A DNA stretch of 64,000 nt from NCBI GenBank assembly GCA_016218765.1, contig JACRCZ010000149.1:56418-120417 (forward strand). The letters are read 5' to 3'. The notes beneath the pieces were generated by a model that worked only from the letters and a program-made list of their open reading frames with translations, was not told the DNA's origin and ran no database searches. The position numbers and the translations under genes were made by a program. This stretch comes from Deltaproteobacteria bacterium (GTDB lineage: Bacteria; Myxococcota_A; Polyangia; DRWM01; JAAZOP01). Numbering within the stretch: position 1 is the stretch's first letter; each line of letters opens with the position of its first letter. Positions 8,213 to 18,656 of this stretch are shown here, piece after piece.

Positions 8213-9472
8213 CTACGATCCGCCGACGCTCGCGCTGCCCTCGACCACCACCGCGCCGGTCAACGAGCCGCACGCGTCCGCGGACGCGGTGAAGGTCGCC
8301 GAGACCTCGACCGAGACCTGGATGGCGAGAACCGCGCAGGCGAACGCCTCGACGGCGGTCGCGATCGAGTCGGCGAAGGCGTCCAGCGAGTCGAAGAACG
8401 TCTCGACCAGGTTCACGACCGCCTCGCCGGCTTCGCGCGCGGCCTGCAGCACCGCGCCGTAGTTGTCCCGCAGCGCCGTCGCCAGCGCCCGCAGCCGGTC
8501 CTGCGCCGCGGGCGTGCCGCCGAGCAGGCCGTAGTTCACGGCGACCGAGGGACGGGTGCAGGTCAGGCTCGCGCTGACGCGCGCCTCGCACGAGGCGTGG
8601 CACTCGGCATCGACCTCCGGCGGACGGGCGTAGACCTCGCAACGCGGCGGCGTGACCCACACGTCGCACCCGCCGTGGCACTCGCCCGTGCACCCGCCGG
8701 AAACCTCGGCGACGCAGGTGCCGCTGCAGGAACCCGTGCACTGGGCGTCGCACGAGCCGGTGCACGTGCCCGAGCAAACACCCGCGCAGTGGCCCGTCGT
8801 GTCCTCGTACGTGCACGCGCCGTCGCAGGTCCCGTAGCACGCGCCGGTGCACGAACCCGTGCAGGTCGCGCTGCAGGAACCCGTGCAGGCGGCCGAAGCG
8901 TCAAGCCAGCACTCACCGGAGCACGAGGCGCCGCACTCGCCGATCCCGATCGTGCCGGGCTCGCAGTCGATGTCCAGCTCGCCGGGCGTCACCGTGACGT
9001 CGCACTCGCCCGCACAGGAGGCGTACGCGTCGAAGCTGCCCTCGCACGCCGGCGGCGTCACCTGCAGCGAAAGGAACGCGCCCGACGGAACCGCCGCCTG
9101 GATCGTCTCCCGGATCGCCGCCGCGACCGGCGTGCAAGCCGCCTGGATACGCTGCGCGTCCGACGGATTCGACCCCGTCGGCTGCATCTCCCCGGCACTC
9201 AGACCAAGCGCCGTGCCGATGTTCGTGCACGCCGTCGTCAGGCTCGTCATCAGCGCCTCGGCCTTGGCCTGCACGGCGAACGTGGCGTCGAAAAACGCCT
9301 CGATCTGCCGCGCCGTCGCGTCCGACCCGAAGTCACCGCGCGTCCGCGCCTCGAGGTTCAGCTCGTTGTTGTCGCAGGTCACCGCGTCGGCGAAGTTGCA
9401 CGACACGGCCGCGGCCCCGACCCCCACCGCGGCAGCCAGAGCCAGCCCCAGAACCAGGATCCGACGATTCAT
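8213..9472 (-). CDS. Secreted cysteine-tetrad (CXXXC) repeat protein, possible lipoprotein
   Basis: 419 residues. The N terminus MNRRILVLGLALAAAVGVG leads into AAAVSC, a plausible but weak lipobox, so this is a secreted or lipid-anchored protein. Two helical Cys-poor blocks (about residues 25-140 and 310-419) flank a central block where Cys occurs every fourth residue with Gly/Thr/Ser between (CTGSCSATCTGSCTGAC and further on). Such spacing would give a rod rich in disulfides or a metal-binding array. The ATG at 9472 has a strong GGGAGGAG 9 bp upstream; the longer open frame lacks a signal peptide. No known family is recognised; Cys-rich secreted proteins are common in Myxococcota. Confidence 0.82.
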   Translation of the reverse strand: MNRRILVLGLALAAAVGVGAAAVSCNFADAVTCDNNELNLEARTRGDFGSDATARQIEAFFDATFAVQAKAEALMTSLTTACTNIGTALGLSAGEMQPTGSNPSDAQRIQAACTPVAAAIRETIQAAVPSGAFLSLQVTPPACEGSFDAYASCAGECDVTVTPGELDIDCEPGTIGIGECGASCSGECWLDASAACTGSCSATCTGSCTGACYGTCDGACTYEDTTGHCAGVCSGTCTGSCDAQCTGSCSGTCVAEVSGGCTGECHGGCDVWVTPPRCEVYARPPEVDAECHASCEARVSASLTCTRPSVAVNYGLLGGTPAAQDRLRALATALRDNYGAVLQAAREAGEAVVNLVETFFDSLDAFADSIATAVEAFACAVLAIQVSVEVSATFTASADACGSLTGAVVVEGSASVGGS

Positions 9473-9614
9473 GTTCTTGCTCCTCCCTTCGCTCGCACTG
9501 CGGCTTCCCCGCAGGCCCTGCCCGGCAGCTCCCGCTGCCCCGAATCCCGACGATCGGCACTCTGACATGGAAAACGCCCAGCGGCAACCCGAAGCGGCCC
9601 CCTCCCCCGCCGCC

Positions 9615-10565
9615 TCAGGCCTCCGGCCCCTCCCGCCGCTTCGCCAGCCGCAACAGCAGGTCCTCCAGCGTCCCCCGGCGCGGCACCACCTCCACCAGAT
9701 GGCCCCCCGCCGTCACGATCTCCCGCACCAGCTCCGCCGCCGCCGCCTCGCTCGGCGCCACGAAATGATCCGCCTCGCCCCGCCGCTCGTGGCTCGTCGC
9801 CGACGCCGCCAGCTTCCCCGCCAGCTCGACCGCAAGCCCCGTCGCGCCAACGTCCACCCCCGTCGCCTCCCGCTGCAACAGCTCCCCCATCACCCCCTGG
9901 TCCGCCACCAGCCCCTCGTGGATGATCGCCACCCGCTCCGCGATCATCTCCACGTCGGGCAGGATGTGCGACGAGAACATCACCGTCGCACCCCCACGCG
10001 CCCGCTCGAGCAGGATGTCCCGGAACTCCTTCCGCCCGATGGGATCCAGCCCCGACATCGGCTCGTCCAGAATGAGCAGCTCCGGATCGGAGATCAACGC
10101 CTGCGCCATGCCCACCCGCTGCACCTGGCCCTTCGAAAGCTTCCGGATGGGACGACCCGCAAGCGCCGCAATCCCCAGACGCTCCAGCAGGACCCCCGAA
10201 CGCCTGCGGCGCTCCGGAGCGGACAGGCCGAACAGACGACCGTAGTCGTCCAGAAGCTCCCGCGGCGACAGATGATCGTAGAAATACGGGTTCTCCGGAA
10301 GGAAGCCCAGACGCGCCCGCGACTCCTTGCGCGGCACCGGAACGCCCAGGATCTCCGCCGAACCACGGTCGGGCGCAACAAGGCCGAGCAGCATCTTGAT
10401 CGTCGTGGTCTTGCCGGCGCCGTTGGGCCCCAGAAGCCCGAAGATCTCGCCCCGGGCCACCGTAAACGACACGTCCCGCACCGCCGTCACCCGCCGGCGC
10501 AGGAACTGGGTCCGGAACGTCTTGGCAAACCCGCGGACAGCGACGGCCGGTGCGTCCGCGGACAT
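9615..10565 (-). CDS. ABC transporter ATP-binding protein (ABC-2 type)
   Basis: 316 residues. Walker A GPNGAGKTT, signature LSKGQVQRVG and Walker B LLILDEPMSGLD are intact, and the H-loop lies in FSSHILPDVEMIAE. The ~80-residue C-terminal extension is typical of ABC-2 exporter ATPases such as NatA or YhaQ homologues. No permease gene lies next to it, so the membrane partner is elsewhere or absent. ATG 10565 is used; a TTG sits just before it. It starts 6 bp after the stop of a PilZ-like gene and is probably co-transcribed with it. Confidence 0.92.
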   Translation of the reverse strand: MSADAPAVAVRGFAKTFRTQFLRRRVTAVRDVSFTVARGEIFGLLGPNGAGKTTTIKMLLGLVAPDRGSAEILGVPVPRKESRARLGFLPENPYFYDHLSPRELLDDYGRLFGLSAPERRRRSGVLLERLGIAALAGRPIRKLSKGQVQRVGMAQALISDPELLILDEPMSGLDPIGRKEFRDILLERARGGATVMFSSHILPDVEMIAERVAIIHEGLVADQGVMGELLQREATGVDVGATGLAVELAGKLAASATSHERRGEADHFVAPSEAAAAELVREIVTAGGHLVEVVPRRGTLEDLLLRLAKRREGPEA

Positions 10566-10571
10566 CAAGAA

Positions 10572-10928
10572 CTACGGCGCGGCCGCCGCCAACGGCTGGC
10601 CGGCGGCAAGCCGGACGGCCAGAAGCCGCCCCGCCAACGCCTCGTCAACGTCCGCAATCTGCGCCCCAAAACCCCACGGCGCAGACCCGGGACCCCGAAG
10701 ACGCACGATGACCTGCGCCCCGAACCGCAACGTGCCGTCCGGCGTCGCAAGCGCCACCGTCACCCGCTCGCCCACCCGGGGCGGCTGGTCGTCCTGGACC
10801 ACGAGCCCCACCGAACCGAGCCGACGCAAGACCGCACTGCGGACCACGGGAGCATCGGCCCCATCGTCCGCCGGGATCTCGTACTGGATGCTCAACCGCA
10901 GCTCCGGCGCCGCCGTGTTCTCCGCCAT
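10572..10928 (-). CDS. Small PilZ-like domain protein
   Basis: 118 residues of predicted beta-rich sequence (GERVTVALATPDGTLRF, WGFGAQIADVDEAL) resembling a stand-alone PilZ domain, a c-di-GMP-binding fold. The canonical RxxxR and D/NxSxxG motifs are not clear, so ligand binding is doubtful and the family call is tentative. GGGAGG lies 8 bp before the ATG. It directly precedes the ABC ATPase gene, which suggests a regulatory or structural link to that transporter. Confidence 0.6.
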   Translation of the reverse strand: MAENTAAPELRLSIQYEIPADDGADAPVVRSAVLRRLGSVGLVVQDDQPPRVGERVTVALATPDGTLRFGAQVIVRLRGPGSAPWGFGAQIADVDEALAGRLLAVRLAAGQPLAAAAP

Positions 10929-10996
10929 CCGCCCACCTCCCCTGCCGCGCAGGCCCCCCGACGTCCGCCGGATACTCTTCGTCCGGCCCCCTCATG

Positions 10997-11803
10997 TCAA
11001 GAAAAGCGAACTCCAGGCCCCCCGGCACTCGAATAGCAGTACGCACAGCCCGTGCGGCACGCATGACCCCGGTAGTCGCCCACGTCCAGCGACGGCGCAC
11101 AACCGCAATGACGCCGCTGGCTGCGGTCCCTCGCCGGAACGATGGCCCGCCCCTCGGGGTGGAGCGCCGTCGCCAACTCGGCGTCGATGCACGACGCGGC
11201 ACGCACGATCCCCCCCAGCCGCTCCACCACCTTCGGCTGGCAGCACAGCCGCAGCTCCATCCCCGCGGCGCCGGCCGACGCCGCCAGCGCCGCCACCCAC
11301 TCCACCCGCTCGGCCACCCCGGGCGGCGCGAGTCCGAACGGCGCGTACTGCGGCAGGAGCGAGCCCTTGAGCGACATCGTGGACAGAAAGGACGTCGTGC
11401 AGCGGCGCACGCCGAGCGTCCCCAGCCGCGACGCCAGCCGGACGAAGACGTCACGCGACGACCGGCCGGGAATCACCGGATCGAAACGCCAGAGCACCCG
11501 CCGCGCATCGCCGCCCACGACCCCGATCAGGCCCGGAACCTCCGCCAGCGCGTCCTCCCAGGCCGGCGCCCGCGGCTCGAGCGGTCCGGCCCCCAGGCCC
11601 GTGATCGTGAGCTGGACGAAGGCGTTGGGGACCCGCCGGACCGCGTCGCGCAGGGGACCCGGCCGCACCAGCTCCGCCGGATGCTTGGTCCACAGGAACA
11701 GCGCCTCCGGCGGACGGCGAAACCGCCCCAGCCGCTCGGCCAGCCACTCCGCATGGAAACCGGGCAAGTCGGTACGGCGCGAGGCGGAAACGACGGCGGG
11801 CAC
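10997..11803 (-). CDS. DUF1848 family protein with C-terminal Cys cluster
   Basis: 268 residues from a GTG start. The opening VVSASRRTDLPGFHAEWL and the C-terminal block HCGCAPSLDVGDY followed by CRTGCAYCYS are diagnostic of DUF1848. In that family the Cys residues are thought to hold an Fe-S cluster in a radical SAM-like fold; the substrate is unknown. Internal motifs (LFLWTKHPAELV, WRFDPVIPG) fit the family. The start lies 2 bp after the stop of the metallopeptidase gene, so the two form an operon. Confidence 0.88.
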   Translation of the reverse strand: MPAVVSASRRTDLPGFHAEWLAERLGRFRRPPEALFLWTKHPAELVRPGPLRDAVRRVPNAFVQLTITGLGAGPLEPRAPAWEDALAEVPGLIGVVGGDARRVLWRFDPVIPGRSSRDVFVRLASRLGTLGVRRCTTSFLSTMSLKGSLLPQYAPFGLAPPGVAERVEWVAALAASAGAAGMELRLCCQPKVVERLGGIVRAASCIDAELATALHPEGRAIVPARDRSQRRHCGCAPSLDVGDYRGHACRTGCAYCYSSAGGPGVRFS

Positions 11804-11805
11804 GC

Positions 11806-12579
11806 TCAGGCGAGGCCGCGCAGGGCCAGGTCCTCCTCCGAAAGACCGAAGAAATGACCGGTCTCGTGCAACAACGTCACGTACACCTCGTCCTCCAGCT
11901 CGGACTCGTTCTCCACGCAGTCCTCCACGTTGCGCTGGAAGACCAGGATGCGGGTCAGCGTCGGAACCCCCTGGTCGGCGTAGGGAACCCCGTCGAACAT
12001 CCCGAGCGAACGCGGATCGAAACCCTGCTCCACGACGTCGCGGTCCGGCCGGTCCTGCACGATGATCGGCACGTGCTCGATCCGCAGCCGGATCGGATCG
12101 GGAAGCTGCGCGATCGCCTCCTGCACCATCCGGCCGAACTTCTGCACCGAAACGTGCGGAACCCCACGCCGCCGCCGCCGCCGCCGGTCCAGCTCCCAGA
12201 CCTCGACGAACAGCTCCCGCGCCGCGTCGTCCTCGTGCAACGCCTCCCGCGCCACCGCCGTGCGGTAGACCACGTCCGCCCGCTCCTCCACCGTCAGCTC
12301 CGCCGCACGCAGCCCCTCGCCAAGCTCGACCACCTTCGCAGGATCGTCGTCATCCAGCAGATCCAACGCCGTCAACCCGGCGTCGACCAGCGTCGGATCC
12401 TGCCGGAACGCCTGCGTCAACAGCTCCACCGCCCGCTCCTCGTCCTCCTCCTCCAGCCGCAACAAACCCCGCACGTACAACACCTCGGGCGACGAGCCGT
12501 GCCGCTCCGCCATCCGGTCGACCTCGCGGCGCGCGCCGTCCAGGTCGTGCGCGTCCAGCCGGCGGAGCACCCGCTCCAT
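11806..12579 (-). CDS. TPR-like domain plus PF06262-type zincin metallopeptidase
   Basis: 257 residues from ATG 12579; a GTG at 12591 in the same frame is an alternative. Residues 1-135 are helical and TPR-like (pairs such as DLDGARREVDRMAERHG and DEERAVELLTQAFRQDP). The rest matches the short zincin family PF06262: VQEAIAQLPDPIRLRI, GMFDGVPY, LTRILVFQRN, and the zinc motif HETGH at residues 238-242 with FFGL after it. The family usually stands alone at ~120 residues, so the helical N terminus is an addition. Cytoplasmic, no signal peptide. Substrate unknown. Confidence 0.85.
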   Translation of the reverse strand: MERVLRRLDAHDLDGARREVDRMAERHGSSPEVLYVRGLLRLEEEDEERAVELLTQAFRQDPTLVDAGLTALDLLDDDDPAKVVELGEGLRAAELTVEERADVVYRTAVAREALHEDDAARELFVEVWELDRRRRRRRGVPHVSVQKFGRMVQEAIAQLPDPIRLRIEHVPIIVQDRPDRDVVEQGFDPRSLGMFDGVPYADQGVPTLTRILVFQRNVEDCVENESELEDEVYVTLLHETGHFFGLSEEDLALRGLA

Positions 12580-12736
12580 CGCACCGTCCACGTCGTTTCG
12601 CTCGCTCCCGCGCGGCAACTCGCCTCGCTCCTCTCCCCCGCACCCAACCCGCCCTCCCCACCCCGATCCATGACACCCCCGGGGCCACTTGTCGAGAGTC
12701 CCCCGGCCGTGGTTGGATGCCCCAAGCGAGCCCGCC

Positions 12737-13231
12737 ATGAGCCGAGATGCCGAAAAGAACGGAACGCAGCCGGAAGGCCGGGCCCGGGACGCTCGCAAGA
12801 CCCGAAACGACCGGCGCCGCGCCGGCGCACGCCTCGTCTCCCTCGCCAAACTGCACCTCCTCGAGACCCTGCGGCAGACCCCGCGCTGCCTGCCCTGGCG
12901 CTCCGGAAGGACCCTCAAGGACCTCGAACGCCGCTCCGGTCTCGAAGGACCACCGTCGCCCGAGCGCGCCCAGCTCCTCGCGCCCCTGCTGGAACTGCTG
13001 ATCCACGAAGGCCTCGTCCAACGACGCGCCGGACACTACCGCCTGCGCCCGGCCTGCGCCCCGCGATGCCCCGCCTGCGGCGGCAACACCTTCCACGAAC
13101 ACCCCATGAACCCCCCAGCCGACGGCGCAAGACCCGGAGACGTGATCGAGTACTTCTGCACGACCTGCGGCGCCTGGTCGGGCATGCGCATCACGGACGC
13201 CCCGAACACGCCACCAACCCCCTCCCTGTGA
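12737..13231 (+). CDS. Winged-helix-like protein with C-terminal zinc ribbon
   Basis: 164 residues. The middle (SLAKLHLLETLRQTP through LLIHEGLVQRRAGHYRLRP) looks like a small winged helix that ends in a beta hairpin. The C terminus carries CPACGG and CTTCGAW, a four-Cys zinc ribbon. Both point to nucleic-acid binding, but no named family is recognised. ATG 12737 is preferred over an upstream TTG at 12689. It is divergent from the metallopeptidase gene, with about 157 bp between their starts. Confidence 0.68.
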   Translation: MSRDAEKNGTQPEGRARDARKTRNDRRRAGARLVSLAKLHLLETLRQTPRCLPWRSGRTLKDLERRSGLEGPPSPERAQLLAPLLELLIHEGLVQRRAGHYRLRPACAPRCPACGGNTFHEHPMNPPADGARPGDVIEYFCTTCGAWSGMRITDAPNTPPTPSL

Positions 13232-13251
13232 ACCGGCGTCCACAACAAGCA

Positions 13252-13285
13252 GGCCTTCCTGCCGAACACCGTACACAGGAAGGCC
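13252..13285 (+). terminator. Perfect inverted repeat after the zinc-ribbon gene
   Basis: Arms GGCCTTCCTG (13252-13261) and CAGGAAGGCC (13276-13285) with a 14-nt loop, 20 bp past the stop codon. It could terminate transcription, but no T-run follows. Confidence 0.45.
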
Positions 13286-13386
13286 CGACGCCCGGCGTCA
13301 CCATCGAGTCAACATGCCGTCAATACTTATGAATTCATGGCATGCGGAATCCTGGACGGCGGAGCGTCGATGGCACGACAGTCGCA

Positions 13387-13416
13387 TTGACACCCGAATG
13401 CCGCCGGGTCCAGAAT
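13387..13416 (+). promoter_or_regulatory. Sigma-70-like promoter for the 13.4 kb outer-membrane gene
   Basis: TTGACA at 13387-13392, 18-bp spacer, CAGAAT at 13411-13416. The predicted start is about 20 bp before the ATG, with GGGAGG in between. Confidence 0.5.
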
Positions 13417-13440
13417 GACCCCCCGGTGGGAGGTGCAGCG

Positions 13441-14244
13441 ATGGCGAAAACCCTTTCCCTCCTCGTAGCCCTGGCAAGCGTTCCACTCATGACCCCCGAT
13501 GCCGAGGCCCAGGTCTACATCGGCGGCAGCGTCGGCGTGAGCATCGGCGGCTACGTCGCCGTCCCCGCACCCCCCGTCGTGATCTACCAGCCGGCTCCTC
13601 CCCCCGTCGTCGTCTACACCCCCCCGCCCATCCCGATCGTCACCGTCCGGCCCGTGCCCGTGCAGACGGCGACCATCCAGGTGGCCCCGGCCCCCGTCGA
13701 AGAGAACCCGTTCCAGTCGGAGATCGGCATCGGCGGACGCGCCAACGCCGGCATCACAGGCTCGGAAGCCACCGGGATGGGCGGCGCCGGCGCCTTCCTC
13801 CGGTTCCACTCCTTCCCGAACTTCGCGTTCGAGCTGGGCACGGACTACTACATCGGCGAAGGCTTCGCCGGCGCCACGCGCGAAGAAGTCCCGATCGAGT
13901 TCTCCGTGCTGTGGTTCTTCGGTCGCTGGGACTCGCCGTTCCGCCTCTTCCTCTCCACCGGCGTCGGCGCAGCCTGGGCCCGCGTCGGCGAAGGCGAGCG
14001 GATCGATGAGCCGTGGTACGTGGGCGCCATGGGCGGGATCGGCATCGAGTGGCGGCTCATCCCTTCCCTGGCCCTCGTCGCCGACCTGCGCGGCTTCGTC
14101 CGCCAGCGCGTCAACGATCGCCCGGCCGATCCCGAGTACGCGCTCGACCCGATGTGGAACGACGGCAACTGCAACGAGAGCGGCGAGTGCACAGACCTGC
14201 AGGGCGGCGGCACCCTCAACGTCGGCGCCATCCTCTACTTCTAG
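13441..14244 (+). CDS. Small outer-membrane beta-barrel-type protein
   Basis: 267 residues. The signal peptide MAKTLSLLVALASVPLMTPDAEA is followed by a Gly/Val-rich stretch, a ~60-residue Pro/Val linker (VAVPAPPVVIYQPAPPPVV), then amphipathic strands ending LNVGAILYF. A terminal Phe is the usual barrel-assembly signal. GGGAGG lies upstream of the ATG at 13441, so the longer open frame from 13342 is not used. Probably an OmpW/OmpA-N-like barrel in the outer membrane; no precise family is recognised. Confidence 0.78.
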   Translation: MAKTLSLLVALASVPLMTPDAEAQVYIGGSVGVSIGGYVAVPAPPVVIYQPAPPPVVVYTPPPIPIVTVRPVPVQTATIQVAPAPVEENPFQSEIGIGGRANAGITGSEATGMGGAGAFLRFHSFPNFAFELGTDYYIGEGFAGATREEVPIEFSVLWFFGRWDSPFRLFLSTGVGAAWARVGEGERIDEPWYVGAMGGIGIEWRLIPSLALVADLRGFVRQRVNDRPADPEYALDPMWNDGNCNESGECTDLQGGGTLNVGAILYF

Positions 14245-14259
14245 ACCCGGAACCTCGAG

Positions 14260-15943
14260 CTACTTCTTCTTCCGACCGAAAATCCGACCCAACAGACCGG
14301 CCTTCTTCTTCTCCTCGGGCGGAAGCGACGGTATCGGCGCCGGCATGTCCGGCGGCGGCGGGAGATCGGCCAACGACGGACGCGGCTGCGGGGGCGGGAA
14401 CGAGGCGGCCATCGCCACCGCCTCGGCCTCGGTCATCACCGACGTCGGCGCCTCATCGTCCTCCGCCGCCCGGCTCGCCAGACCCTTGCGCAACGCCTCG
14501 CCGACGCCCGCCGGAACGACACCCCCCACGACCGGCAGCTCGGGCCCGGACTCGGAAGACACCGCGGGCGCGGCCTCCCGCTGCCCCGCCATGCCGGAGA
14601 ACAGCTCCCGGGTCGCCTCGTCCGCCCCGGCCGGCGCCGGCCGGGGCGCCGTCCCCAGCGGCAACGAATCGACGTCCAGATCGTCCTCCATCTCCGACGC
14701 CCCGCCCAACGCCTCGGACGGCACATCCGGAAGGTCCAGGTCGATCGTCGGACGCGGACCAGGTCGCGCGGACAACAGCGGCGCCGGCGCTTCGTCGTCC
14801 CACGACGGCAGATCGAGCCCCGCTCCCTCGTCCCCGGACGCCGCCGGCGACGCGGTTACCGGAGCCGCCTCCTGGTGGACGAACGCGGGAGCCCCCTCGG
14901 TGATCAGGATCTCACCCGAGGCCTCCCGCGCGGGCGGGGGCCGGGAGACCGTCGCCAACGCCGCTTCCAGGTCGTCCAGCGACGGCAATCCCTCGTCGGG
15001 CGCCGCCGCTCCCGGTCGCGCCGCAACGGCCGCCGGCTGCGCCGCGGCCGGCTCCGCCGCCACGGCGGCCGCTGCCGCAACCTCGAACGCACCGGCTCCG
15101 GAGGAAACCTCCGCCGTCGCCGGCGACTCGCCGCCCGACACCGGCGCCGCGGCCGACTCCGCCTCCGCACCGGCTCCCCCCGACCCGGTCCTCACGGACG
15201 CTCCCGGCACCGCCGCCGCGGGCGACTCGGCCGCGGCCGGCTGGACCGCGACATCGGCCTTCACCGCAGGCCGCGGGGCAACGGGCTCACGCTTGGTACG
15301 CAACGACGCCAGCACGGCGTCCACGCTGCCCAGCGAAATCCTCCTCGCGCGCTCCGGCTTCGGGACGTCCGGCTTCTTCCCCGCCGGCTCCGCGGCCTTC
15401 CCCGCCGCCGCAGCCTCGGCCTCGACGCCGGCCCCGGACTCCGCCGCCGGCTCGTCCGCCGCAGCCGACACGCCGGGCTCCGCCGCGGCAACCGGCGCCG
15501 CGGGCTCCGCCGCGGCAGCAGCCTTCTCGGGCGCCTCCGGCGCGGCCGGGACGCTCTCACGCTCGACGACTTCCTTCTGCGCCTCGGCGTCCGGCAGGTG
15601 CTTCTCGCGCCAGGCCATGGCCCGCTCGATGATGCTCTCGCTCGCGCCCTCCAGCCCCAGGAACTGGACGCCCATGCCGTAGCGCTCGCCCGGCTTGGCG
15701 GGATCGAACGGCTTGGACCAGGCGACCTTGCCCACACCGACGACCGCCGCGGAACCGTCCTTGAGCAACAGCTCGAAACGGACCTCCGTGCCCTTCTCCC
15801 GCGGCTGCTTGGTCGGGACGTAGATGCCGCCCTTGCTGATGTTGACGGCGTAGCCGTCCAGGAAGGCATCGAGGTCGGAGTACCCCAGGCGGATCCGGAA
15901 GGTGGCGACGTAGCGGGTCGCCGTGCGACGGTCGGCCGGCTGG

Positions 15944-15951
<8 letters not shown>
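14260..15951 (-). CDS. PilZ-domain protein with long Ala/Pro/Glu-rich C-terminal region
   Basis: 563 residues. Residues 8-110 are a PilZ domain of the type seen in myxobacteria (TIGR02266-like): RRTATRYVATFRIRLGY, NISKGGIYVPTK, GMGVQFLGL. The D/N-x-S-x-x-G c-di-GMP motif is present as NISKGG. About 440 residues of low-complexity Ala/Glu/Pro sequence follow, ending in a basic tail (RIFGRKKK). The ATG overlaps the alaS stop by 8 bp (ATGGGTAG), so it is read as part of the alaS transcript. Likely cytoplasmic; partner unknown. Confidence 0.85.
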
Positions 15952-18604
<2,653 letters not shown>

Positions 18605-18656
18605 GGCGGGCGGGAGCCTGCCAGGAAGGCCCGTCGAATTCAAGCGGGACCGGGCG

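Noticed and set aside
13252..13285. A confident rho-independent terminator
   Set aside because: The stem is perfect but no T-run follows, so only a low-confidence call is given.
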